The position numbers and the translations under genes are program-made. 40,481 bases of DNA from positions 1 through 40,481 of the forward strand of contig SAQR01000032.1 in the NCBI GenBank assembly GCA_004020365.1. The letters run 5' to 3'. The notes beneath the pieces are model-generated. The model did not search any database and was not told where the DNA came from. It saw only the letters and a program-made list of their open reading frames with translations. The stretch is from Mesorhizobium sp. GTDB taxonomy: Bacteria; Pseudomonadota; Alphaproteobacteria; Rhizobiales; Rhizobiaceae. Each line of letters opens with the position of its first letter. Positions within the stretch are counted from its first letter, which is position 1. Positions 33,856 to 40,481 of the stretch are shown piece by piece.

Positions 33856-33957
33856 TACCGGACTAACCGAGTCAAGATTTAAGAAGCCGGACACCACGAA
33901 AAATGCCGGCAAGCGTCGAGCCAGCCAGCATCGAACCAGGATTTTTGGAGTTGGGGC

Positions 33958-36174
33958 ATGGGGTTGGCGAATTGGGGACGGCTGGGTCTGGCGAATAGCA
34001 GTCCAGATCCGGGGCATCGATCAATGGCAAAGGGCATGGCGGCATTGCTGGCGGGTGCTGCGGCGATCGCGCTGCTCACCCGGTCGGCCAATGCCCAACA
34101 GGCCGCCCAACCTGCAACGGATCAGCAGCACGCCGAACAGGCGCAGACGCCTGAACAGCCGGCCGCGGCAGGCGCAACGCTGCTCGACCAGATCCTGGTC
34201 GTCAGCCGCACCGGCGAGACGGCGATCGATTCCCTGGCTTCGGTCAGCCATGTCGATCAGGAGCAATTGCAACGCCGCATGGCGACGACGCCGAACGACA
34301 TGCTGTTGGGTGTGCCGGGTGTAGCGGTCCAGGCCGACGCAAGGCGCGTCTCCTCCAGCATCAACATCCGTGGCTTGCAGGATTTCGGCCGCGTCGCGGT
34401 GATCGTCGACGGCGCGCGGCAGAATTTCCAGCGCTCCGATCATGGCCCGCAATCGACCTTCTACATCGACCCGGAACTCATCAAATCCGTCGACGTCATT
34501 CGCGGCCCGGTCGCCAACACCTACGGCTCGGGCGCCATTGGCGGCGTCGTCCTGTTCGAGACCAAGGACGCGGACGACTATCTTCGCGACGGCGAGACAT
34601 GGGCGGCGTCCGCGACCGGGCGCTATGAGAGCAACGGCGAAGGCTGGACGACCAGCGCTGCCGGCGCCTACCGTTTCAACGAAAACTGGGATGTCCTCGG
34701 CAACATCGTCTATCGCGACTATGACGACTACAAGGATGGCGGCGGCGACACTGTGAACGGGACCGGCTTCGATGTCTTGAGCGGCCTTTTGAAGACAACC
34801 ATCCGCCCCAGCGAAAACAGCGAACTGAAGCTGGGCTGGAATGGCACGAGCGACGGCTGGAACGAGGTCAGCGGCGGCACGCCGGTGAACGACGTCGACC
34901 TCGAGGCGAATACCTTCACGGCGCGCTACAACATCACCGATGACAAGAGCTGGCTCGATCTCCACGTCAACGCCTCCTACAACAAGACCAACATGGAGAT
35001 GACGAGCCTGGTTGCGCAAAACCGCTTTGATCCAGTCACCGGTCTTCCCATCGTCCTGCCGGCGGGCTCTATGTCGACCTTTGATGTCGGCACTTCAGGC
35101 ATCGACATCTGGAACACCTCGCGGTTCGAGACCGCCGGCATTGCGCACGAGCTGACCTATGGCGGCGACTGGGTTGGCGACGACGTCGAGACGGGTGGCG
35201 CCGCAGGCGGCGCCAGTTTCTATACCCCTTCGGGCAAGCGAAATATTTCCGGCGCCTACATCCAGGACAAGCTCACCTGGGACTGGCTCGAAATCATCGC
35301 CGGGCTGCGTTACGACAGCTACAAGCTCGAAAGCGATGTCGGCGAAACCTCCGGCGACCGGCTGTCGCCGCGCATCACCGTCGGCGTCTCGCCGTTCCAA
35401 ACCGCCAGCCTTGCGGGACTGCAATTCTACGGCACCTATGCCGAGGGCTATCGCTCTCCGTCGCTGTCGGAAACCCTCATCAGCGGCAACCATCCGGCAG
35501 GCGTCAGCTTCCCCTTCCTCCCCAATCCCGATCTGAAGCCCGAAACCGGCAAGACCGTCGAATTCGGTGTCAACTACAAGGACGACGACATCTTCGAAGC
35601 CGGTGACGCGTTTCGCTTCAAGGCGGCCTACTTCAACAACGATGTCGACGACTACATCGAAGGCGTCACCCTGTCGGCCTTTGACCCGACCAGCGGCTGC
35701 CCGTTCGGCCCCGGCATCCCGATCTGCTTCCAGTACCAGAACTTTGCAGAAGCCAGGATCCGCGGCTTTGAAATGGAAGGCGTCTATGACGCAAGCTGGG
35801 GTTTCGCCGGGCTTTCCGCGTCGATCATCGATGGCCACACCATCTCCTACGACGGCGAGCGGGCAGACCTCGTCACAGTCCCCTCGTCGCAGGTCACCGG
35901 GCAGCTCGGCTTCCGCTTTCTGGAGGACAAGCTGACCGTCGGCGGCGAAGTGCAGTATAATGGCAAGCCGAAGGGCAATCCGGTGGCCAGGGACTACACG
36001 CTGGTCAACGTCTTCGCCAGCTACCAGGCGACCGACAATCTCAAGGTCGATTTTCGCGCTGACAATTTGTTCGACGTCAGATACACCAACCCGTTGAATG
36101 CACCCGCCACTGTTGTAGTTTACGAGCCTGGCGTCACGCTGAAGCTGGCGGCGACAATGCGATTTGGAGGCTGA
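33958..36174 (+). CDS. hmuR: TonB-dependent outer-membrane haem receptor HmuR
   Basis: 738 residues from ATG 33958 (GGAG upstream). ATG 34024 gives a shorter, cleaner signal peptide (MAKGMAALLAGAAAIALLTR, cut after SANA) and may be the true start. The plug domain includes TonB box-like LDQILVVSRTG, VPGVAVQADARRVSSSINIR and VIRGPVANTYGSGAIGGVVL. The beta barrel holds the haem receptor motif YGTYAEGYRSPSLSETLISG, the FRAP-like/NPDL region (NPDLKPETG), and ends with aromatic-containing strands. It imports haem or haemoproteins, powered by TonB. Divergent from hmuP; RirA boxes lie between. Confidence 0.94.
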   Translation: MGLANWGRLGLANSSPDPGHRSMAKGMAALLAGAAAIALLTRSANAQQAAQPATDQQHAEQAQTPEQPAAAGATLLDQILVVSRTGETAIDSLASVSHVDQEQLQRRMATTPNDMLLGVPGVAVQADARRVSSSINIRGLQDFGRVAVIVDGARQNFQRSDHGPQSTFYIDPELIKSVDVIRGPVANTYGSGAIGGVVLFETKDADDYLRDGETWAASATGRYESNGEGWTTSAAGAYRFNENWDVLGNIVYRDYDDYKDGGGDTVNGTGFDVLSGLLKTTIRPSENSELKLGWNGTSDGWNEVSGGTPVNDVDLEANTFTARYNITDDKSWLDLHVNASYNKTNMEMTSLVAQNRFDPVTGLPIVLPAGSMSTFDVGTSGIDIWNTSRFETAGIAHELTYGGDWVGDDVETGGAAGGASFYTPSGKRNISGAYIQDKLTWDWLEIIAGLRYDSYKLESDVGETSGDRLSPRITVGVSPFQTASLAGLQFYGTYAEGYRSPSLSETLISGNHPAGVSFPFLPNPDLKPETGKTVEFGVNYKDDDIFEAGDAFRFKAAYFNNDVDDYIEGVTLSAFDPTSGCPFGPGIPICFQYQNFAEARIRGFEMEGVYDASWGFAGLSASIIDGHTISYDGERADLVTVPSSQVTGQLGFRFLEDKLTVGGEVQYNGKPKGNPVARDYTLVNVFASYQATDNLKVDFRADNLFDVRYTNPLNAPATVVVYEPGVTLKLAATMRFGG

Positions 36175-36179
36175 CGACA

Positions 36180-36623
36180 ATGAAAAGCTTGACGGCATCG
36201 CTTCGCCTGCTGACCTCGGTGCTGGCCATGCCGCTTGCGATGGGTCCGGCGTGGGCGCAACAGGCTGCGCCGGCCCCTGCTCTCACGCTTGAGCTCAATG
36301 GCGCGCAGGCCTCCGAAAAAGGCTGCCGTCTGACCTTCGTGGTCAACAACACGCTCGGCGCCGACCTCGCCAAAGCGGCGTTCGAGATCGCGCTGTTCAA
36401 CGAGGCCGGCGTCGTCGACCGGCTGACGGTGCTCGACTTCAAGGACCTGCCGGCGGGCAAGACCAAGGTGACGCGTTTCGATCTTGCCGGCGCCGACTGC
36501 GCCAAGGTCAGCCGCGTGCTGATCAACAGCTCGACCGAATGCGCCGGCAGCGGCATCAAGCCAGACGCTTGCATGCGCGGACTGAAGACCGAGACCAAGA
36601 CCGGCATCGCCTTCGGGGTCTGA
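36180..36623 (+). CDS. Exported protein of unknown function in the haem operon
   Basis: 147 residues, ATG 36180, five nucleotides after the hmuR stop. The signal peptide (RLLTSVLAMPLAMGPAWA) is cut before QQ. The mature part is one compact, probably all-beta domain (LTFVVNNTLGADLAKAAFEI, then LPAGKTKVTRFDLAG) with four cysteines (CRLTF, DCAKV, ECAGS, ACMRG), likely two disulfides. Proteins like it lie between hmuR and tonB in several rhizobia, but no role is known to me. Position suggests a periplasmic accessory in haem uptake. Confidence 0.8.
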   Translation: MKSLTASLRLLTSVLAMPLAMGPAWAQQAAPAPALTLELNGAQASEKGCRLTFVVNNTLGADLAKAAFEIALFNEAGVVDRLTVLDFKDLPAGKTKVTRFDLAGADCAKVSRVLINSSTECAGSGIKPDACMRGLKTETKTGIAFGV

Positions 36624-36727
36624 GAAGGCAGACTGGAAGCGGGTACGAGGCCGGCCTGTTGCCGCCAGGGGCAAATGATGTTGATTTGACAAGTCCGCGC
36701 CGGTTGCGGCAGGTCTCGCCGCGAGTC

Positions 36728-37714
36728 ATGCAGAACATCAGTCCCCTCCCCGACGCCGATGGCGAACTGGCGCTTGCGCCGACCGGACCGCTTGCGCCTG
36801 CCCGACCGTCAGCCATGAGCCGCAATTGGACGGTGGCGATCGTCGCCTCCTGCCTGTTTCATGCCGCGGTGGCGGCCGCTTTTCTCATCGCACCCGCCGG
36901 CACGTTTGATGTCGGGGACGCAATCGAGATGGAAGGCGCCGATCGAACCGGCGCCGACGTGGTCGGCAGCGACTTGGATGGTCGCGTCCCGGGCGCGATG
37001 AACGTCACCCTGGTGCCCGACCCGCGGCCGGCCAGGCCAGAGGTCAAGCCCCAGATCAAGCCAGAGCCGCCTGCCGATCGGCCCACCGACCGGCCGATCA
37101 GGGAAATGGCCACGCAGCCGCCCGCGCCCTTGCCGCAGATTGTCGAGCAACCCACTGCCCCGCCAGACATGATGGCCGACAGCCCGCGGCTGGACGAGCA
37201 GCGCGTGGCTCCAAAGATCGAAACGCCGGCAGAGCTGGCTGCACCGGCCGAAACCGCCGAGGCGCCTCCTGCCGATATCGGACAGCCGCCGATCCCGACA
37301 CCAAGGCCGAGGCCGACACCAGGTCCTGTCGGAGCCGGCGAAACCAACGAGGCCCGCGGCGCCGCGGATGGCGAGGAACGCGCCGCGGTGGCTTCCAGCA
37401 AGGGCAAGGAGCAGGCAGCGGCAGGCAATGCGATAGAATCCGGCTACAGCGGTGAAGTCCAGAAGAAGCTTGCCGGCGCCAACCGTCATGTTTCGAAAGC
37501 GATACAGGCGAGCGCTCGCAACAATGCCAGGGTGGTTTTCGTTGTCATGGCCGACGGCAGCATCAGCGACATACAGCTTGCCGAAAGCTCAGGTTCTGCG
37601 GAGCTTGATCAATTCGCTTTGACACTGGTGCGAAAGCAAGCACCATTCCCTCCCATTCCAAGCGAAACCGGCAAGTCAAGCTGGGTGTTTAAGGCGCGGA
37701 TTGGTCCATTTTGA
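36728..37714 (+). CDS. tonB: TonB-family energy transducer
   Basis: 328 residues from ATG 36728. One membrane helix near residues 35-55 (VAIVASCLFHAAVAAAFLIA), a long Pro/Glu/Arg/Lys-rich periplasmic spacer (about 95-200, with IPTPRPRPTPGP), and a C-terminal TonB domain (about 240-328: VSKAIQASARNNARVVFVVM, then ADGSISDIQLAESSG). It transmits proton-motive energy to HmuR. No exbB/exbD genes are in the window. It lies in the hmuR transcription direction with a 104-nt gap. Confidence 0.9.
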   Translation: MQNISPLPDADGELALAPTGPLAPARPSAMSRNWTVAIVASCLFHAAVAAAFLIAPAGTFDVGDAIEMEGADRTGADVVGSDLDGRVPGAMNVTLVPDPRPARPEVKPQIKPEPPADRPTDRPIREMATQPPAPLPQIVEQPTAPPDMMADSPRLDEQRVAPKIETPAELAAPAETAEAPPADIGQPPIPTPRPRPTPGPVGAGETNEARGAADGEERAAVASSKGKEQAAAGNAIESGYSGEVQKKLAGANRHVSKAIQASARNNARVVFVVMADGSISDIQLAESSGSAELDQFALTLVRKQAPFPPIPSETGKSSWVFKARIGPF

Positions 37715-37782
37715 CACCCTGCGCCTCATCGTTTCAGGCGTTCCAGCACGCATCATAAACTGCAGTCACGAAAGGACGGCCA

Positions 37783-38097
37783 ATGTACATCGCCATGAAT
37801 CGCTTCAAGGTCCAGAATGGCTCGGAAGCCGCTTTCGAGGACGTCTGGAAAAACCGTGATTCCAGCCTGTCCGAAATGAAGGGTTTCAAACAATTTCATC
37901 TGCTGCGCGGTCCGGTCAACGAGGCCGAAGGCTACACGCTGTTCGCCTCGCACACGGTGTGGGCGAGCCATGAGGATTTTGTCGCCTGGACCAAATCCGA
38001 GAACTTTCGCACCGCGCACCGCAACGCCGGCTCCACCAAGGTGCACTATCTCGGCCATCCGCAGTTCGAGGGCTTTTCGGTCGTCGAGGGCGCGTGA
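37783..38097 (+). CDS. hmuQ: IsdG-like haem-degrading monooxygenase HmuQ
   Basis: 104 residues from ATG 37783, ribosome site AAAGGA. The antibiotic-biosynthesis-monooxygenase fold carries the IsdG catalytic triad N6, W69 and H79 (Trp and His ten residues apart, as in IsdG). Segments MYIAMNRFKV, YTLFASHTVWASHEDFVAWT match rhizobial HmuQ/HmuD, which open the haem ring to biliverdin-type products and release iron. It follows tonB by about 70 nt and completes the import-and-degradation set. Confidence 0.92.
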   Translation: MYIAMNRFKVQNGSEAAFEDVWKNRDSSLSEMKGFKQFHLLRGPVNEAEGYTLFASHTVWASHEDFVAWTKSENFRTAHRNAGSTKVHYLGHPQFEGFSVVEGA

Positions 38098-38114
38098 CAT
38101 GGCGCCGTCGGCGA

Positions 38115-38335
38115 AGCTGCCAATCTCCCCCTTGTGGAGGAGATGCCCGGCAGGGCAGAGGGGGGCGCTGTCCCGCCGGCCTCTCAAGACCTGGGTTCCT
38201 CGCCCCCACGAAGTGGGGGAGAGGTGGCCGCGAAGCGGCCGGAGAGGGGGCTTTCGTAGGGCGCAGTCCCCCTCTCCGTCTCGGCTTCGCCGAGCCACCT
38301 CTTCCCCACTCTCGTGGGGGCGAGGAACACAAGCT
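38115..38335. repeat. Rhizobial intergenic mosaic repeat with hairpins
   Basis: Blocks such as TCTCCCCCTTGTGGAGGAGA, GCAGGGCAGAGGGGGGCGCT and CCTCGCCCCCACGAAGTGGG, then its partner CCCACTCTCGTGGGGGCGAGG, with inverted pairs GGTTCCTCGCCCCCACGA / TCGTGGGGGCGAGGAAC. This matches a widespread mosaic element in Mesorhizobium-type genomes, between the convergent hmuQ and putA genes. No gene seen. Confidence 0.75.
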
Positions 38336-38404
38336 GGAATGAAGCCGCGATCCGTCCGGCATTCGCCAATCTCTTGCCCGCGATAAGCAAGCCCTGGCCT
38401 TCCC

Positions 38405-40481
38405 TTACGCCGCGGCCAGCAGGCTGGCGTTGCCGCCGGCGGCCGTGGTGTCGACGCAGACGGCGCGCTCATGCGCGTAGGCAGCCGGGTAGAGCACTTC
38501 GCTGACCAGCGGCACGATCGGGCCGGCGCGGTCGGCGATCACCTTGCGCACGATACGAGCGGCCTGCGGCGTGCCGGAAAACGCAACGACGTCGACACGC
38601 AGCGCGCGTGCCTCGACAGGATCGGGCCGGCCGTCGATGGCCGCCAGCGGCAGGCCCTTGCCGGTCAGTGACGACAGTGCTGCCGGCGCACCCGGCGCGA
38701 CGGCCAGCACCGCATTGCCGGCGGCGAGCGCCTGGATGGTCTGGGCAAGCAGCGTGTCGGCGTCCGGTCCCAGGCACAGCACGCGGCCGCGCGGCGACAG
38801 AGACAGCGTGTTGGCCTCGCCGGTCGGCCCAGGCAAATCGACCTGGCCGAAATCGATGCTGGCGGCGGCGCCGATGGCCGCGGCACCCTTGCCGCGCAAG
38901 TGCTTCCTCAGCACGGCAACGCGGTCCGCCCGCATCGACCAGCCGCCGAGCGCCGGGTCCGGCAGATTGTCGGCGAGTTCGGTCGCCGTCACCTTGCGGC
39001 CGTCAGGAATGGGCGTGCCCGCCTGCGGCCCCTTGCGGAACCGTCGGAGATAGTGCGGCCCGCCGGCCTTTGGCCCGGTGCCGGAAAGTCCTTCGCCGCC
39101 GAACGGCTGCGAGCCGACCACGGCGCCGATCTGGTTGCGGTTGACATAGATGTTGCCGGCATGGATGCCGTCGACGAAATGCTGGGCGCGGCCTTCGATG
39201 CGGGTGTGCAGGCCGAAGGTCAGGCCATAACCCTTGCGGTTGATCGCGGCAATGACCGCGTCGATGTCGTCGGCGTCGAAGCTGGCGACATGCAGCACCG
39301 GCCCGAACACCTCGCGCTCGATGTCCTCGATGCCTTTGACCCGAAACACATGCGGCGCCACGAAGCGGCCGGCCTTCGGCGCTTCGAGCCTGGCGATCAG
39401 CCGGCCCTGCAGGCCCATCTTACTGCAATAGTCGCGGATCGATTTTTGCGCCTCCTCATCGATGACCGGCCCGACATCGGTAGAAATCCGCCAGGGATCG
39501 CCGAGGCTGAGCGCTTCCATCGCGCCCTTCAGCATCTCCAGCATCTTCTTCTCGACGTCCTTCTGCACATAGAGGACGCGCAGCGCCGAGCAGCGCTGGC
39601 CGGCGCTCTGGAAGGCCGAGGCCAGGATGTCGCGCACCGCCTGCTCTGGCAACGCGGTGGAATCGACGATCATCGCATTCACCCCGCCGGTCTCGGCGAT
39701 CAGCATGGCGTCGGGCACGGCGGTCTCGGCCAGTTGCTTTTCGATCAGCTTGGCGACTTCGGTCGAGCCGGTGAAGCAGACGCCGGCAATGCGCGGGTCG
39801 GCGGTCAGCGGGCCGCCGACCGAGGGGCCGTCGCCGGGCAGAAGCTGGATGACGTCTTCCGGCACACCGGCCTGGCGCAGCAATTCGACGGCGCGGAAGG
39901 CGATCAGCGGCGTCTGCTCGGCCGGCTTGGCGATGACCGAATTGCCGGTGACGAGTGCTGCCGCAATCTGGCCGGTGAAGATGGCGAGCGGAAAATTCCA
40001 TGGCGAGATGCACGCGATCACGCCGCGCGCCTCGGTTCCCGCTTCGGCATTGGCCGCCTCACTTGCGTAATAGCGCAGGAAATCGACTGCCTCGCGCACT
40101 TCGGCGACGCCGTCGGCCAGCGATTTGCCGGCCTCGCGGGTGGCGAGCGCGAAGAATTCGATGGCGTTGGCCTCATAGAGGTCGGCCGCGCGGTGGAGGA
40201 TGGCGGCGCGCTCGGCGACGGCGCGCTTCGCCCACGCCGGTTGCGCCTCCACCGCGATGCGCACGGCGATCGCAACCTGCTTGGCGGTGGCCTCGCTGAC
40301 CGTGCCGACCACCTCGTCGGGTTTTGCCGGATTGGCCACCGGACGCTGCTTGCCGTAGCCGGCGGCCCGGGTGATCGGCCTGGCGTGCCAGCGGTCCGGC
40401 CCGGAAAACTCTGCCTTGGCCTTGTCGATTGCGGCCAGCGTCACCGGATCGGTGATGTCGAACCCTTTCGAATTGCGGCGG
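38405..40481 (-). CDS. putA: Bifunctional proline dehydrogenase/P5C dehydrogenase PutA, 3' part
   Basis: Partial: the frame is open to the window edge, so the N-terminal proline dehydrogenase domain lies outside. The visible 691 or so residues begin with the linker NSKGFDITDPVTLAAI, then the P5C dehydrogenase domain: WNFPLAIFTGQIAAAL, GVCFTGSTEVAKLI, general base Glu in IAETGGVNAMIVD, catalytic Cys in FQSAGQRCSALRVL, FGPVLHVASF, and GGEGLSGTGPKAGGPHYLRR near the domain end. A further C-terminal domain (about 200 residues) follows, as in long type B/C PutA proteins. It oxidises proline to glutamate. Confidence 0.95.
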   Translation of the reverse strand, partial: RRNSKGFDITDPVTLAAIDKAKAEFSGPDRWHARPITRAAGYGKQRPVANPAKPDEVVGTVSEATAKQVAIAVRIAVEAQPAWAKRAVAERAAILHRAADLYEANAIEFFALATREAGKSLADGVAEVREAVDFLRYYASEAANAEAGTEARGVIACISPWNFPLAIFTGQIAAALVTGNSVIAKPAEQTPLIAFRAVELLRQAGVPEDVIQLLPGDGPSVGGPLTADPRIAGVCFTGSTEVAKLIEKQLAETAVPDAMLIAETGGVNAMIVDSTALPEQAVRDILASAFQSAGQRCSALRVLYVQKDVEKKMLEMLKGAMEALSLGDPWRISTDVGPVIDEEAQKSIRDYCSKMGLQGRLIARLEAPKAGRFVAPHVFRVKGIEDIEREVFGPVLHVASFDADDIDAVIAAINRKGYGLTFGLHTRIEGRAQHFVDGIHAGNIYVNRNQIGAVVGSQPFGGEGLSGTGPKAGGPHYLRRFRKGPQAGTPIPDGRKVTATELADNLPDPALGGWSMRADRVAVLRKHLRGKGAAAIGAAASIDFGQVDLPGPTGEANTLSLSPRGRVLCLGPDADTLLAQTIQALAAGNAVLAVAPGAPAALSSLTGKGLPLAAIDGRPDPVEARALRVDVVAFSGTPQAARIVRKVIADRAGPIVPLVSEVLYPAAYAHERAVCVDTTAAGGNASLLAAA

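Larger units (their letters stand above)
33783..33926. repeat. 18-bp sequence repeated in the leaders of hmuP and hmuR
   Basis: GCAAGCGTCGAGCCAGCC occurs on the plus strand at 33909-33926 and on the minus strand at 33800-33783, a perfect 18-bp inverted repeat enclosing both operators. Each copy lies 31-34 nt upstream of a start codon (hmuR and hmuP). A further ten bases, ATCGAACCAG, also recur in both leaders. Confidence 0.85.

Noticed and set aside
33903-33998. 31-codon upstream open frame overlapping the hmuR start
   Set aside because: It covers the shared leader element, but has no ribosome site and its end is Gly-rich and not protein-like; the repeat itself explains the sequence better.

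Overview
The window looks like chromosomal DNA of a GC-rich rhizobial alphaproteobacterium, most likely Mesorhizobium or a close relative. This is inferred from family content: a RirA-type iron regulator with iron-responsive operators, a full hmuPSTUV/hmuR/hmuQ haem set, DUF982, DUF1236 and DUF3606 proteins, promoters of the alphaproteobacterial general stress sigma factor type (EcfG/RpoE2), and rhizobial intergenic mosaic repeats. No tRNA, rRNA, transposase, integrase or CRISPR array was found.

Positions 1-9.8 kb are an accessory, stress-flavoured region of small genes: a glycine-rich-domain protein, a DUF982 protein, two or three small unknowns, three exported DUF1236 proteins (two of them a recent tandem duplication), a DUF3606 protein, a YflT-like stress protein, and a NarX/NarL-like two-component pair. 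Two 30-residue single-helix membrane proteins (4259-4351 plus strand, 8039-8131 minus strand) were found by eye. They are paralogues of identical length, and each lies next to a DUF1236 gene. Both microprotein genes and all three DUF1236 genes have a GGAAC-N16..19-(CG)TT promoter at a sensible distance, so this looks like a small general-stress regulon of cell-envelope proteins. It is the best candidate here for an undescribed system.

Positions 9.8-18.2 kb hold metabolic genes: an M20 amidohydrolase divergent from an AraC regulator, cutC with a translationally coupled GNAT acetyltransferase, and a three-gene molybdenum hydroxylase operon (coxS-coxL-coxM order, form II active-site loop). Short tandem repeats arranged as inverted pairs sit in its intergenic gaps. 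A SnoaL/NTF2-like protein follows.

Positions 18.3-28.7 kb hold a FIST sensory protein (probable CTG start), a hybrid histidine kinase and a convergent LuxR-type regulator, then a maleylacetoacetate isomerase, a zinc alcohol dehydrogenase, an EamA exporter divergent from a MocR regulator, a MaoC hydratase, a phasin and a DUF445 membrane protein.

Positions 28.8-38.1 kb are an iron/haem island. rirA has its own TGA-N9-TCA operator. hmuP-hmuS-hmuT-hmuU-hmuV run leftwards; hmuR, an exported protein of unknown function, tonB and the haem oxygenase hmuQ run rightwards from a shared divergent promoter region. That region carries two TGA-N9-TCA boxes and an 18-bp sequence repeated in the 5' leaders of both transcripts. 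The window ends inside putA, whose 3' part (P5C dehydrogenase and C-terminal domains) is present.
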